DNA of 64,000 bases from Pseudomonas turukhanskensis (GCF_027922365.1 NZ_BSFN01000002.1:310001-374000); one strand, 5' to 3'. Shown: positions 28,245 to 37,026, counted from the first letter of the stretch. Made by a program: numbers and translations. Notes: generated by a model not told the origin, from the sequence alone.

Positions 28245-28561
28245 CCAAGAAACGTGATCTTTTTGCAGAGCTGATGGAAGGTTTTGACGCGTTGATTTTG
28301 GAGCGCGAAGGCAAGATCACCCTGCGCACTCACCATGTCGAGATCAAGCCGCTTGCTCCAGCTTCTGCCGAAGAAATTATCGCTGTGCGCAAGAAACTGA
28401 ATATGTCCCAGCCTGTGTTTGCTCAGCACCTGCACGCGACCCCTGGCACGGTTAAGAACTGGGAGCAAAATCGTGCCAGGCCCAACGCTCAGGCGACTGT
28501 GTTGATTCGTTTACTGGATGCCTATCCCGAAACTGCAAAGCACTTGGCACAACTCGCCTGA
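28241..28561 (+). CDS. higA: HigA-type antitoxin, XRE-family regulator
   Basis: 106 residues. A short N-terminal segment (MTKKRDLFAELMEGFDAL) precedes a Cro/C1 helix-turn-helix (IIAVRKKLNMSQPVFAQHLHATPGTVKNWEQNRARPNAQATVLIRLL). This is the partner type found with PF06296 toxins: it neutralises the toxin and represses the operon. Its ATG overlaps the toxin reading frame's TGA by four bases. Here the upstream toxin is frameshifted, so the antitoxin may be maintained without an active toxin. Confidence 0.88.
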   Translation: MTKKRDLFAELMEGFDALILEREGKITLRTHHVEIKPLAPASAEEIIAVRKKLNMSQPVFAQHLHATPGTVKNWEQNRARPNAQATVLIRLLDAYPETAKHLAQLA

Positions 28562-28915
28562 TTACTCAGCCGACCACACCGCCAACTCATACCCATCCAG
28601 ATCCCGAAACTGAAAGCGGCGCCCACCTGGGAAGGCGAACACTGCCTTGCTGACGGTGCCACCCGCTTTCTCCACGCGTTCTTGCGTGGCGGCAAGATCC
28701 TCGCCATACAAAATTACTAACGGGCCGCCCGGGCGTACGGGTTCGCCGGTGGTAAAGCCGCCGGTCAAGCGACCGTCCGTGAACTCGCAGTATGTGGGGC
28801 CGAAGTCGGTGAAGGTCCAGCTGAACACCGCGCCGTAAAAAGCTTTGCTGCGCTGGATATCGGCGACGTTGAATTCGATATTGTCGATCTGCCGGTCATT
28901 GCCTCGAATGCCCAT
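28562..28915 (-). CDS. VOC-family (glyoxalase-like) protein
   Basis: 117 residues, a single VOC module pair: IDNIEFNVADIQRSKAFYGAVFSWTFTDFG at the start, VILYGEDLAATQERVEKAGG in the middle and FQFRDLDGYELAVWSAE at the end. The metal-site pattern of glyoxalase I is only partly met, so it may be a small-molecule binder or bleomycin-resistance-like protein rather than a lyase. Its stop lies directly against the stop of the antitoxin gene on the other strand (tail to tail, no gap). The 241 bases upstream of it, to 29156, hold no gene or repeat I can recognise. Confidence 0.88.
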   Translation of the reverse strand: MGIRGNDRQIDNIEFNVADIQRSKAFYGAVFSWTFTDFGPTYCEFTDGRLTGGFTTGEPVRPGGPLVILYGEDLAATQERVEKAGGTVSKAVFAFPGGRRFQFRDLDGYELAVWSAE

Positions 28916-29156
28916 GGTGCTGTCCTTATTGGTGCGCGACGTTCTTCAACATTAGCGGGGCGATCAGCCGGTGGAAAGGCGCAACGGGCCATGGCGGTGC
29001 GCTTGGTATTAATGACGTTGATGCGCTGGTAGTCGATAAACGCTGCACCGGCGGCATATTGGTTAAGGCTGCAGATGGCAGGTAAGTGATTTGCCGAGGC
29101 CACGCCTGTTTCAGTTTGCCGCAGGTCGAGTGCGTTGCGATTCAGGCGTGGTTCGG

Positions 29157-30548
29157 TCAGGCCAGATCCCGAAGGGCATCTTCCAACTGCGGAAAACGAA
29201 ACACGTACCCAGCCTCGATCAATCGGGTTGGCTTCACGTTCTGGCCATCGACAAACAGCTCGGCCATTTCCCCGGCCAGCAGACGAATCGGCGCGCTTGG
29301 CACATGCAGCCAAACCGGTCGGTTGAGGACCTTACCAGCTGTGGTCGCGAACTCGGACTGGCTGATAGCATCGGGCGCAACCAGGTTGTAAACGCCGCGC
29401 ATGCTGGTGTCATGCAGCGCCCGAGCGATCACCTGCAATACATCGTCGCGGTGAATCCAACTCAAGACTTGGGAGCCGCTGCCCACGCGCCCGCCCATGC
29501 CGAAGCGGTGGGGCAACAGCAACGGACGCAGCGCACCACCTGGGCCGAATACCACCCCCAAGCGCATCACCACTTGGCGCACGCCGGCGTCGGTGACGGG
29601 CTGGTTCGCCGCTTCCCAGCGTGAGCAGAGCTCGGCCATAAAACCACGGCCTTGCGCGCTGTCTTCGCTGAGCAACTCTTGGGGGTTGCGCACGCCGTAG
29701 TAGCCGATGGCGGAAGCTTGTATCCATACCTGCGGTTTGTGCCGAGCCGTGTTGAGCCAGGCAACCAGGGTTTGACTAACGCCCTCGCGACTGGCCAGCA
29801 ATTGCTTTTGCCGAGCCGGCGTCCAGCGAGGGCCGGCCACGGGCGCACCGGCCAGGTTGATAACGGCGTCGAAGGTATCGAATTCGTTAAGCGCGGCAAG
29901 CGTGGCGATGCAGCGCGCGCGGCCGTTGAACAGCGTAGCTGCACGCAGTGGGTCGCGGGCGAATACACAGACGTTATGGCCTGCATCCAGCAGATCGTTG
30001 ACCAGGGTTTCACCGATAAATCCGGTGCCGCCGGTGATCAGTACGCGCAGGTAGGGAATACCTGCAAAGGGGTTGGGCTTGCTGGCGGCACGAACCGCCG
30101 GGCGACCGTCATGGCGATAGAGCCAAGCCAACGGTACAAGCAAGGCAATCACCGCGATGCTATCGACCCACGCATGCGCCCGGATACCCAACTGCAACGA
30201 AATCCAGATGTCCTGTGGCGCCCACAGCACGATACCGGCGATCAGCCCGCCCCAGGCCGCGCGGCTTTGATGGCGATTGCCCAGGTACACCAAGACACCC
30301 ATGAAAACCGCATAGCTCTGCACCGTGACGCCGAACAGCGCGAGCCACCATACCTGCATACCGCGCGCAGCAGTTGGCACATCCTGGCCCCAGAAGGCCA
30401 ATTCAATGCTGCGGTGGTAACTCTCGAAAATAGGCCAATTGCCCCACCAACTGAAGACGAAGCCGCCCAGCAAATGGAGGAACGCCACTGCGTAGAGCCA
30501 GCGTACAAGCCACACCCGTAAGGTACTGCTATCGACCTGCTGCATCAC
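29157..30548 (-). CDS. TIGR01777-family NAD(P)-dependent epimerase with an N-terminal membrane domain
   Basis: 463 residues in two parts. Residues 1 to about 145 contain four hydrophobic helices (LYAVAFLHLLGGFVFSWW, VWWLALFGVTVQSYAVFMGVLVYLG, GGLIAGIVLWAPQDIWI, SIAVIALLVPLAWLY). From about 168 comes an SDR/epimerase of the YfcH type: VLITGGTGFIGETLVNDLLDAGH, NLAGAPVAGPRWT, ASAIGYYG, LRLGVVFGPGGALRP and SWIHRDDV. YfcH-like proteins are usually about 300 residues and soluble, so this is a fusion that ties the enzyme to the inner membrane. Substrate unknown. A second ATG one codon later is possible. Confidence 0.85.
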   Translation of the reverse strand: MMQQVDSSTLRVWLVRWLYAVAFLHLLGGFVFSWWGNWPIFESYHRSIELAFWGQDVPTAARGMQVWWLALFGVTVQSYAVFMGVLVYLGNRHQSRAAWGGLIAGIVLWAPQDIWISLQLGIRAHAWVDSIAVIALLVPLAWLYRHDGRPAVRAASKPNPFAGIPYLRVLITGGTGFIGETLVNDLLDAGHNVCVFARDPLRAATLFNGRARCIATLAALNEFDTFDAVINLAGAPVAGPRWTPARQKQLLASREGVSQTLVAWLNTARHKPQVWIQASAIGYYGVRNPQELLSEDSAQGRGFMAELCSRWEAANQPVTDAGVRQVVMRLGVVFGPGGALRPLLLPHRFGMGGRVGSGSQVLSWIHRDDVLQVIARALHDTSMRGVYNLVAPDAISQSEFATTAGKVLNRPVWLHVPSAPIRLLAGEMAELFVDGQNVKPTRLIEAGYVFRFPQLEDALRDLA

Positions 30549-30637
30549 TCCAGACTCCTGTCAGGCTTTGGTTGCCTGGTGGCAGCATAGCAGTGGTGCA
30601 GTGCCTTTCGCAGACGCAATGCTGCTGCGTAGCCGCC

Positions 30638-30856
30638 TTACAGCCGTTGTTTCATTACCGCTGGCAATCGCTCGGACTGGTCCCAGATCTCGAGCATCTT
30701 GGCGTACTCAAAGGCGTGCTCGGGGTTTGTCTGTACCCACACTGCAAACGCCTGGCGTTCAGCTACGCCGCAGTCTTCTTCGTGTAGGCGCAGCACCCAG
30801 TACGCCGCTTTTTTGATCACCGAGTTATTCGCTGGATCTCGCTCATTCATAGCCAT
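30638..30856 (-). CDS. Orphan FecR N-terminal (DUF4880) domain protein, probably a remnant
   Basis: 72 residues. AAYWVLRLHEEDCGVAERQAFAVWVQ followed by NPEHAFEYAKMLEIWDQSERLP is the N-terminal domain found in FecR/PupR anti-sigma regulators. The rest of FecR (transmembrane helix and periplasmic domain) is missing and no ECF sigma factor gene is next to it. It is either the decayed end of an iron-signalling gene or a small stand-alone protein. The 108 bases upstream and 89 downstream show no other coding sequence. Confidence 0.55.
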   Translation of the reverse strand: MAMNERDPANNSVIKKAAYWVLRLHEEDCGVAERQAFAVWVQTNPEHAFEYAKMLEIWDQSERLPAVMKQRL

Positions 30857-30964
30857 TGCCGCTCGGGTGGGGTGAGTTACCGTTCAACGCTTAGCCCGCA
30901 AATTACCCGGCGGCTTGGCAAAATTTCGTTAAATGCCCTCGTGTTCCATCGCTTTTGAAATTGG

Positions 30965-32299
30965 CTAATAGGTGTGACGCTCGATCACATCCCTGACCGT
31001 CTGCAATGCCTGGGGCAACACGTCCAATGTCAGTGAACCCAATGCCAGGCGCAGGGCATGCGGCACCTGCGCCGCGGTACAAAAGGGCTCGGCTGTGGAC
31101 ACCGACACGCCTTGCTGTAACAGGGCCATGGCCACCTGATCGGCACGCACGTCTTCGCCCAGCGGCAGCCAGACGAAATAGGATGCGGGATGGGCCACCA
31201 GCGGCAGCCCTGCCAGCACGCGGCGAGCGATCGCCTGGCGCTGGCAAGCGTCGTCGCGCTTCTGCGCCTCCAGTTGCGCCACGGTGCCGTCTTCCAGCCA
31301 GCGGCAGGCAATAGCCGTCATCACGCTTGGCGTATTCCAGGTAGTGGCGCGAATGCAGCGCTCCAGCGCCGGCACCCAGGCGCTGGGCGCTGCGACGAAG
31401 CCCACACGCAAACCCGTTGCCACGCTTTTGGAAAAGCCTGAGATATACACCGTGCGCTCCGGTGCCAGCGTGGCAAGCGGTGGCGGCGGGTTGTCAGCGA
31501 GAAAGGCGTACGCCGCGTCTTCGATAATCAGCAGCCCGTGCTCGCGGGCAATGGTCGCCAACTGCTCGCGGGTAGGCAGGTCCAGCACCCAGCCCAGAGG
31601 ATTGTGCAGGGTGGGCATGCAATACACTGCACGCACCCGACGGGTTTTGCACAGCTGGCGCAGAGCGTTGAGGTCCGGGCCATCGGCGCCGGCAGCAATG
31701 GGCGCCAGTTCCAGGCGATAGGTTTCGGCCAGCACCTTGAAACCGGAGTAGGTCAGGGCATCCACCGCAATCACGTCACCGGGGTGCAGCAACGCCATCG
31801 CGGTGATTGCCAGGCCATGCTGGGCACCGCTCACCAGCAGGACGTTCTCGGCTTGGACGTCTATGCCGCGGTCGCGCAAATGGGCGGCCACCGCCTGTTG
31901 CTCATGCTGGCGCCCGGCATGCGGCTGGTAGCGCAGTAGCGCTTCCATATCACCGGCCACAGCGAGCTCGCGCAGGGCTTTGCGCAGCAGGTTGGCCTGG
32001 CCGGGCAGGGCGGGGTAGTTGAAGTTGAGGTCGAGCATATCCGGGTTGCTGGCCGGCTGATCGATGCCCAAGCCTGGTGGCAGCGCCGTCTCGCGGACAA
32101 AGGTGCCCCGCCCGGTTTCGCCGCTTACCAATCCCATGCTTTCCAGTTCGCTGTACACGCGTGTGGCCGTGGCCAATGCGATGCCGTGCGACCGCGCCAG
32201 CTGGCGGTGGGTCGGCAGACGAGTGCCGGGAATTAACTGGCCACCGCGAATGTCGGCGGCCAGGCGGTCTACCACTTGCTTATAGCGGGCTCGAGGCAT
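30965..32299 (-). CDS. MocR-type regulator: GntR winged helix fused to a PLP aminotransferase-like domain
   Basis: 444 residues. N-terminal GntR helix-turn-helix (ARYKQVVDRLAADIRGGQLIPGTRLPTHRQLARSHGIALATATRVYSELESMGLV) is followed by a fold-type I aminotransferase domain with LIIEDAAYAFLAD and the PLP lysine in YISGFSKSVATGLRVGF. MocR proteins sense amino compounds or PLP and regulate nearby genes. The ATG at 32299 begins the recognised domain; a TTG at 32320 would add seven residues and is less likely. It is divergent from the DJ-1/PfpI gene, its likely target. Confidence 0.9.
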   Translation of the reverse strand: MPRARYKQVVDRLAADIRGGQLIPGTRLPTHRQLARSHGIALATATRVYSELESMGLVSGETGRGTFVRETALPPGLGIDQPASNPDMLDLNFNYPALPGQANLLRKALRELAVAGDMEALLRYQPHAGRQHEQQAVAAHLRDRGIDVQAENVLLVSGAQHGLAITAMALLHPGDVIAVDALTYSGFKVLAETYRLELAPIAAGADGPDLNALRQLCKTRRVRAVYCMPTLHNPLGWVLDLPTREQLATIAREHGLLIIEDAAYAFLADNPPPPLATLAPERTVYISGFSKSVATGLRVGFVAAPSAWVPALERCIRATTWNTPSVMTAIACRWLEDGTVAQLEAQKRDDACQRQAIARRVLAGLPLVAHPASYFVWLPLGEDVRADQVAMALLQQGVSVSTAEPFCTAAQVPHALRLALGSLTLDVLPQALQTVRDVIERHTY

Positions 32300-32324
32300 G
32301 GGTGAATGTATCCATGACAATATT

Positions 32325-32354
32325 TTGATTGTGCTGAATATGGCTGACTAAGAT
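32325..32354 (+). promoter_or_regulatory. Candidate promoter of the DJ-1/PfpI gene
   Basis: TTGATT (32325-32330) and TAAGAT (32349-32354) are separated by 18 bases, about 30 bases before the ATG at 32385, in the gap shared with the MocR regulator. Confidence 0.4.
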
Positions 32355-32384
32355 CGGCTTTCGCAACCCACCAAAGAGCCCGCC

Positions 32385-32981
32385 ATGCACATCGCCATCC
32401 TCACGTTCGACGGCTTTAACGAACTCGACTCACTGATTCCTTTCGGCATTTTGCAGCGGGTAAAAACGCCGGGCTGGCGGGTGTCGATTGCCAGCCCCAC
32501 CCCGCAGGTGGTGTCGATGAACGGTGTAACGCTGCACGCGCAGATTTCGCTGCAAGAAGCCTGCGGCGCCGATGCGGTGTTAGTTGGCAGCGGCATGGCG
32601 ACCCGCGAGGTGGTGGCCAACCCGGCGCTGATGGCGCAGCTGCAACTGGACCCGACACGCCAACTGATCGGCGCGCAATGCTCGGGCACGCTCATTCTGG
32701 CCAAGCTCGGCTTGTTGGAAGGCGGCGTCGCCTGCACCGACCTGACCACCAAACCGTGGGTGGTGGAAGCGGGTGTCGAGGTGCTGAACCAACCGTTCTT
32801 CGCCAACGGCAATGTCGCCACCGCGGGAGGCTGCCTGGCCTCGCAGTATCTGGCGACCTGGATGATTGCCCGGCTGGAAGGCCTGGAGGCGGCGAAAAGC
32901 GCCATGCACTACGTGGCGCCGGTGGGGGAGAAGGAGGTGTATGTGGAGCGGGCGATGGGGAATATCTCGCCGTACCTTTAA
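32385..32981 (+). CDS. DJ-1/PfpI family protein
   Basis: 198 residues, one flavodoxin-like glutamine-amidotransferase-type domain. It opens MHIAILTFDGFNELDSLIPFGIL, the usual family start, and the nucleophile-elbow Cys is at residue 99 in LIGAQCSGTLILA. The GGCLASQYLATWMIARLEG helix closes the domain. Family roles include glyoxalase III/deglycase-type activity, isonitrile hydratase and chaperone activity; none can be chosen here. It is divergent from a MocR regulator, which suggests a nitrogen-containing or amino-acid-related inducer. Confidence 0.87.
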   Translation: MHIAILTFDGFNELDSLIPFGILQRVKTPGWRVSIASPTPQVVSMNGVTLHAQISLQEACGADAVLVGSGMATREVVANPALMAQLQLDPTRQLIGAQCSGTLILAKLGLLEGGVACTDLTTKPWVVEAGVEVLNQPFFANGNVATAGGCLASQYLATWMIARLEGLEAAKSAMHYVAPVGEKEVYVERAMGNISPYL

Positions 32982-33012
32982 CGGTGCTACCCGCTGTACC
33001 GGCGTCTGGTGC

Positions 33013-33041
33013 TTGCAGGGTTGCACTTAAATAGGTACAGT
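33013..33041 (+). promoter_or_regulatory. Candidate promoter of the second toxin-antitoxin locus
   Basis: TTGCAG (33013-33018), a 17-base spacer and TACAGT (33036-33041), about 32 bases before the GTG start of the toxin. Confidence 0.5.
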
Positions 33042-33073
33042 TTTGCTCAGGGCCAAGCGCAAGGAGTGCTGCA

Positions 33074-33427
33074 GTGGGCATCGATGGAGTGAAGTTGACG
33101 GTCCGGTTTTACCGGACGGCATCGGGTGTGGAGCCGGTGCTCGACTGGTTGCGAGATCAGAGTCTTGAAATTCGCAAGGCGGTCGGCACGGATATTAAAA
33201 CCGTGCAAATCGGTTGGCCGTTAGGTATGCCGCTGGTGCGCAAAATGGCTGCCGACCTCTGGGAAATTCGTAGCCGTTTTCCAGCCGGTATCGCCCGGGT
33301 GCTATTTACGGTGGTGCGCACCGAAATGGTTTTGCTCCACGGGTTTATCAAAAAGTCCGAGGCCACACCGGCAGCCGATCTGGCCGTGGCTAAAAAACGC
33401 CATTCCATTCTTCGAGGTGATTCCTGA
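33074..33427 (+). CDS. RelE/HigB-superfamily toxin (phage Gp49-like, PF05973)
   Basis: 117 residues starting at GTG with AAGGAG 7 bases upstream. The Gp49-like pattern is clear: VRFYRTASGVEPVLDWLRD, GMPLVRKMAADLWEIRSRFPAGIARVLF and LLHGFIKKSEATPAADLAVAKKRHSI. Members cleave mRNA at the ribosome. The antitoxin follows with a one-base overlap (TGATG), toxin first, the usual order for this family. The gene is complete, in contrast to the toxin of the locus at 27.9 kb. Confidence 0.9.
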   Translation: MGIDGVKLTVRFYRTASGVEPVLDWLRDQSLEIRKAVGTDIKTVQIGWPLGMPLVRKMAADLWEIRSRFPAGIARVLFTVVRTEMVLLHGFIKKSEATPAADLAVAKKRHSILRGDS

Positions 33428-33720
33428 TGAACAAGCACGTTGGCAGTGACTTCGACGCCTTTCTGGCCGAAGAGCAGTTGTTGGAAGAGGTCACAGCTGC
33501 GGCGTTGAAACGTGTGGTGGCCTGGCAGATCAGTCAGTTGATGAAGGCTCAGCGCGTGAGCAAGTCCGCGCTGGCGCAACGTATGCAAACCAGCCGTACT
33601 GTGGTGGGGCGCGTGCTGGATGCTGACGATGCCGGGCTTACCCTTGCGACCCTGGCCAACGCGGCCCGAGCGTTAGGTCAGCGGGTGGAAATACGCTTTG
33701 TGCCGGAGCCTGTTGCTTAA
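33427..33720 (+). CDS. XRE-family antitoxin partner
   Basis: 97 residues. FDAFLAEEQLLEEVTAAALKRVVAWQISQLM is followed by a helix-turn-helix (RVSKSALAQRMQTSRTVVGRVLDADDAGLTLATLANAARALG), the XRE type paired with Gp49-like toxins. It should bind both the toxin and the operon promoter. Its stop overlaps the stop of the DUF1652-like gene on the opposite strand by four bases. Confidence 0.9.
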   Translation: MNKHVGSDFDAFLAEEQLLEEVTAAALKRVVAWQISQLMKAQRVSKSALAQRMQTSRTVVGRVLDADDAGLTLATLANAARALGQRVEIRFVPEPVA

Positions 33721-33986
33721 CCGGCGTTACTGTCCGTTGTGCGCTGTGCCCGGAATTCCAGCACTTCGAGTTCAATCTCGATGGCATGGGCGATGATCAT
33801 CACGTCGTCTTCGGACAGCGTGGTGCCGCAAGGAATGCAGGTGATAACCACCAAGTTTTCACCGCTTTGCGGGTCGTACACCCTGGCGGTCATGGACGTC
33901 GGCGAGCTCAACACCCCTTCAAAGCCCAGTGGCGCGAAGTGGTTTTGCAGCCGTGCACAGGCGGCGGGGAAGATCATTCTGGCCAT
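33717..33986 (-). CDS. DUF1652-like small protein
   Basis: 89 residues from the ATG at 33986, which has AGAGGG 6 bases upstream; the longer TTG frame to 34031 is not needed. The pattern of a short helix (ACARLQNHFAPLGFEG), strands (MTARVYDPQSGENLVVITCIPCG) and a last helix (SEDDVMIIAHAIEIELEVLEFR) resembles the DUF1652 family that is common in Pseudomonas and of unknown function. It runs convergently into the antitoxin gene, with a four-base tail overlap. Confidence 0.65.
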   Translation of the reverse strand: MARMIFPAACARLQNHFAPLGFEGVLSSPTSMTARVYDPQSGENLVVITCIPCGTTLSEDDVMIIAHAIEIELEVLEFRAQRTTDSNAG

Positions 33987-34085
33987 TAATGACCCTCTGG
34001 GAAAAAACCGTCGGCGCAAAGGATAATTCAATCACGTGAATTGTGACAGGTTGCGCATTCTGGCTGCGGTTAATTTGATCCGTAT

Positions 34086-35030
34086 CTAAATGCTCTGCCG
34101 CGTTATCTGTCTTGCCAGGGTCAGGCGTTGCCGGTAATGGGCAGGCGCTTCACCGGTCTGTTGCTTGAACACGCGGCTGAACGAGCTAAGGGTGGGATAA
34201 CCCACCGCCGCGGCAATGTCGCCAATCGAAGCGGCACTGCGCTGTAAGAGTAGCTGAGCACGCGCCACGCGTAATTGCAGCAGCCAGGTCCCCGGCGCCA
34301 CACCGGCAGCGGAGGTAAACGCGCGGACGAAACTGGCGCGCGACATGCTGGCCGTGGCCGCCAATGCCTCAACACTCCAGTCCTGGCTCAGATCTTCCAG
34401 CAGGGCCATCGCCGCCTTGGCCAGACGCTTGTCCCGCAGCAGCGCAAATACCCCCGGCAGGCCTTGCTGTTGTTCGCAGACATAGCGCAGCACCAGGGTA
34501 AACAGAATGACCGACAGCCCATCGACCACCGACTGATTGGCCAATTCGTCTCCTTCAGCCTCCAGGCGCATCAGGGTGATGATTGCCTGCAGCCGGTCGC
34601 GGTCGGCAGGCGCGTTGGCGTTGATCACCAACACCTCCGGCAGCGCCGCCAACAAGGTGGCGTGTGGGGTGTACTGGATGCGCCCGCAAAGCATATTCAG
34701 CACGCCCGAGCCTTGGTCCTGGCGCAATTGGGTGATGCGCCCGGTCTGTTGAATTTTGCGCAGCGTGCCTGGCTGCGACGCGGCTCTCGCGCCAGCCGCC
34801 AACACATGCACCGCACTGCGCGGCAGCAACACGATATCGCCAGCCGTGAGTGGCTGCGCCGTTTGGCCCGGCACCTCGAGACGGCAGGCGCCGTCCAGTA
34901 TCAGGTGGTAGCTCGCCTGCCCGGCGGCCAGCGGCGGGTGGTCCAGCGCCCAGTCGCCTTGCAGGTGGCAGTTCAGGTCGAGCACGCCGCGCAGGTTGGC
35001 CAGGGTGATCAGGTGGTCAAAGGCATGCAT
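34086..35030 (-). CDS. AraC-family regulator with N-terminal cupin domain
   Basis: 314 residues. The N-terminal half is an AraC-type cupin (LNCHLQGDWALDHPPLAAGQASYHLILDGACRLEVPGQTAQPLTAGDIVLLPRSAVHVL), and the C-terminal half two helix-turn-helix motifs (WSVEALAATASMSRASFVRAFTSAAGVAPGTWLLQLRVARAQLLL and SIGDIAAAVGYPTLSSFSRVFKQQTGEAPAHYRQ). This is the cupin_6 AraC type that often controls a divergent small enzyme. The next gene across a 127-base gap is a carboxymuconolactone decarboxylase-like protein, a likely target. The start ATG at 35030 fits the domain; the frame continues to 35231 without coding character. Confidence 0.88.
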   Translation of the reverse strand: MHAFDHLITLANLRGVLDLNCHLQGDWALDHPPLAAGQASYHLILDGACRLEVPGQTAQPLTAGDIVLLPRSAVHVLAAGARAASQPGTLRKIQQTGRITQLRQDQGSGVLNMLCGRIQYTPHATLLAALPEVLVINANAPADRDRLQAIITLMRLEAEGDELANQSVVDGLSVILFTLVLRYVCEQQQGLPGVFALLRDKRLAKAAMALLEDLSQDWSVEALAATASMSRASFVRAFTSAAGVAPGTWLLQLRVARAQLLLQRSAASIGDIAAAVGYPTLSSFSRVFKQQTGEAPAHYRQRLTLARQITRQSI

Positions 35031-35157
35031 TCGAGACGATTCGACAAGTGAATGAGCGCTGTGGAAAAGCCGGGCCGCTAAGCAGAGGCCAGACTCTGTA
35101 TGTCGGCCACGTTCAGGCCATTGGCAAACCAAGCCCCCCAAAGTAGGAGAATCAATC

Positions 35158-35499
35158 ATGCTCTTCAACTGGTCCGAATACGTTCCTGCCGTAAAGAAAG
35201 CCTTCGGCAAACTCGGCAAAGCCCACCCCAAAATGCTCCAGGCCTACGGCGCGCTCAGCGAAGCGGCGGCCGAGGGTGATGCGCTGGATGAGAAAACCCG
35301 CGAGCTGATATCCATTGCCGTGGCCATCACCACCCGCTGCGACGGCTGTATTGGCGTGCACGTGCAGGCCGCCCGCAAGGCGGGTGCCACCGAGGCAGAG
35401 CTTGCGCAAACGCTGGCAACGGCCATTTCGCTCAACGCCGGGGCGGCTTACGTTTACTCGCTGCGCGCGCTGGAAGCCTTTGAGCAACTGGAGGGCTGA
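35158..35499 (+). CDS. Carboxymuconolactone decarboxylase / AhpD-like protein
   Basis: 113 residues. The AhpD-type redox motif is present: Cys61 and Cys64 in TTRCDGCIGVH with His68. LDEKTRELISIAVAI and AGATEAELAQTLATAISLNAGAAYVYS complete the helical fold. Members either act as alkylhydroperoxidase-like thiol peroxidases or decarboxylate carboxymuconolactone; the CxxC makes a redox role likelier. AGGAG lies about 10 bases before the ATG. It is divergent from an AraC regulator. Confidence 0.9.
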   Translation: MLFNWSEYVPAVKKAFGKLGKAHPKMLQAYGALSEAAAEGDALDEKTRELISIAVAITTRCDGCIGVHVQAARKAGATEAELAQTLATAISLNAGAAYVYSLRALEAFEQLEG

Positions 35500-35677
35500 T
35501 AGCACGTCCGTACTTGGCGCAATGGATGGGGCTGACTATATTCCTTAACAAACGAGGTGCGACGGTCGCCTTGTCTGTAGCCCCTTCCAGTTGCCGCGCC
35601 GGTGCCGGCTCCTGTGCCGTAGGTGGCGTTAATCGGAGCCTTGTTCCCATGTTTTTCCCCCTCACTGGTCCAAACTG

Positions 35678-37024
35678 ATGGCTCCCAAACGCCTTCAGCA
35701 GTTCTGGAACTCAGCAGACCTTGCCTTGATTCACCACCGCCGCGAACGGCGTATGCGCGTGCTCGCCAGCTTTGTGATGTGGGTATTGGGTGGTATCTGG
35801 GCGGTGTTTTTTTCCCTGCAAGGCCACTGGCTTATTGTTGCGATCGACCTGGTGTTGATGGGCACGGGGGTGGCCGTTTTCACCCTCAGCTGGCTGCATT
35901 TTGACCGCAGTGCCCGGCTGCTGCTGTTTGGTGTGTTGCTGCTGGTGATTGTCGGCATCTCGCTGGTGCTGGATGTGCCCAATGCGTTTATCCCACGTTC
36001 CACGCATCTGTATCTATTGCCGCTGGGCGTCGCCGCGATGATGGCGTTTCGCGACGAACCCACCTGGCTGCGCTACAGCGTGATTGCCGTGTGCCTGCTG
36101 AGTTTTGTCGGCCTGGCCGCCAGCTATTGGACGCCCTTGCCTGGCTTCAGCCTGCCCGATACCACCCGCAGCCCCGGCACCTGGGTGAACACCGGTGCGG
36201 CCATGCTCTGTCTGTTCGCCATGTTGCACGTACTGCAAACCGATGCGGTGCAGCGTTCGGCCTGGGAGGGCGAACTGCTTGAAGCCTTGTCCGCCCAGCA
36301 GTTTCAGCTGCACTACCAGCCGCAACTGGACAGCCACGGCAAAGTCATCGGCGCCGAAGGCTTGTTGCGTTGGTACCACCCGCAGCGCGGCATGATCCCG
36401 CCCGGCAAATTCATTCCCCATGCCGAAGAAACCGGTCTGATCATCCCCATCGGCAAATGGGTGCTGGAAACGGCCTGCGCTCAGTTGCGTTGCTGGAAGG
36501 ATGACCCCGCACTCGCGCACCTGTGTCTGGCGGTGAATATCAGCCAGAAGCAATTCAACCAGGGCAGCTTTGAAACCGAAGTGTTCTCACTGATCAAGCG
36601 TTACGACATCGAACCCGGCCGCCTGCAACTGGAGATCACCGAAACCATGGTGGTCAAGGATATGGAAGAGCTGTCTCGCAAGATGACCAATCTGGTCAGC
36701 CTGGGTATTACCTTTGCACTGGATGACTTTGGCACCGGCTATTCGTCCTTGAGCCACCTGAAGCGGTTGCCGCTGAACAAGCTGAAAATCGACCAGTCGT
36801 TTGTCTTCGATGTGCTCACCGACCACAACAGCGAAGCCATCGTGCGCACCGTGATTGGCCTGGGTAACAACATGGGCCTGACGGTTATTGCCGAGGGTGT
36901 GGAAAACGCCGCTCAGCATCAATTTTTGCTCGACAACGGCTGCGAGCAATTCCAGGGCTACTTCTTCAGCAAACCGTTGCCGCTGGTTTCGTTTACCGAG
37001 TTCACCCTGGGCTGCAACGCCTGA
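35678..37024 (+). CDS. Membrane-bound EAL-domain c-di-GMP phosphodiesterase
   Basis: 448 residues. About six hydrophobic helices fill residues 27-190 (a MASE-like sensor region), followed directly by an EAL domain without a GGDEF domain. The signature reads EGL instead of EAL (227-229, in GAEGLLRW), but the other catalytic residues are kept: [39 protein letters not shown] and [10 protein letters not shown]. It should hydrolyse c-di-GMP to pGpG at the inner membrane, lowering adhesion and raising motility. It stands alone. Confidence 0.9.
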   Translation: MAPKRLQQFWNSADLALIHHRRERRMRVLASFVMWVLGGIWAVFFSLQGHWLIVAIDLVLMGTGVAVFTLSWLHFDRSARLLLFGVLLLVIVGISLVLDVPNAFIPRSTHLYLLPLGVAAMMAFRDEPTWLRYSVIAVCLLSFVGLAASYWTPLPGFSLPDTTRSPGTWVNTGAAMLCLFAMLHVLQTDAVQRSAWEGELLEALSAQQFQLHYQPQLDSHGKVIGAEGLLRWYHPQRGMIPPGKFIPHAEETGLIIPIGKWVLETACAQLRCWKDDPALAHLCLAVNISQKQFNQGSFETEVFSLIKRYDIEPGRLQLEITETMVVKDMEELSRKMTNLVSLGITFALDDFGTGYSSLSHLKRLPLNKLKIDQSFVFDVLTDHNSEAIVRTVIGLGNNMGLTVIAEGVENAAQHQFLLDNGCEQFQGYFFSKPLPLVSFTEFTLGCNA

Positions 37025-37026
37025 AG

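Noticed and set aside
35030..35231. Upstream extension of the AraC regulator to 35231
   Set aside because: The extra residues fall outside the cupin domain and there is no ribosome binding site for that start.
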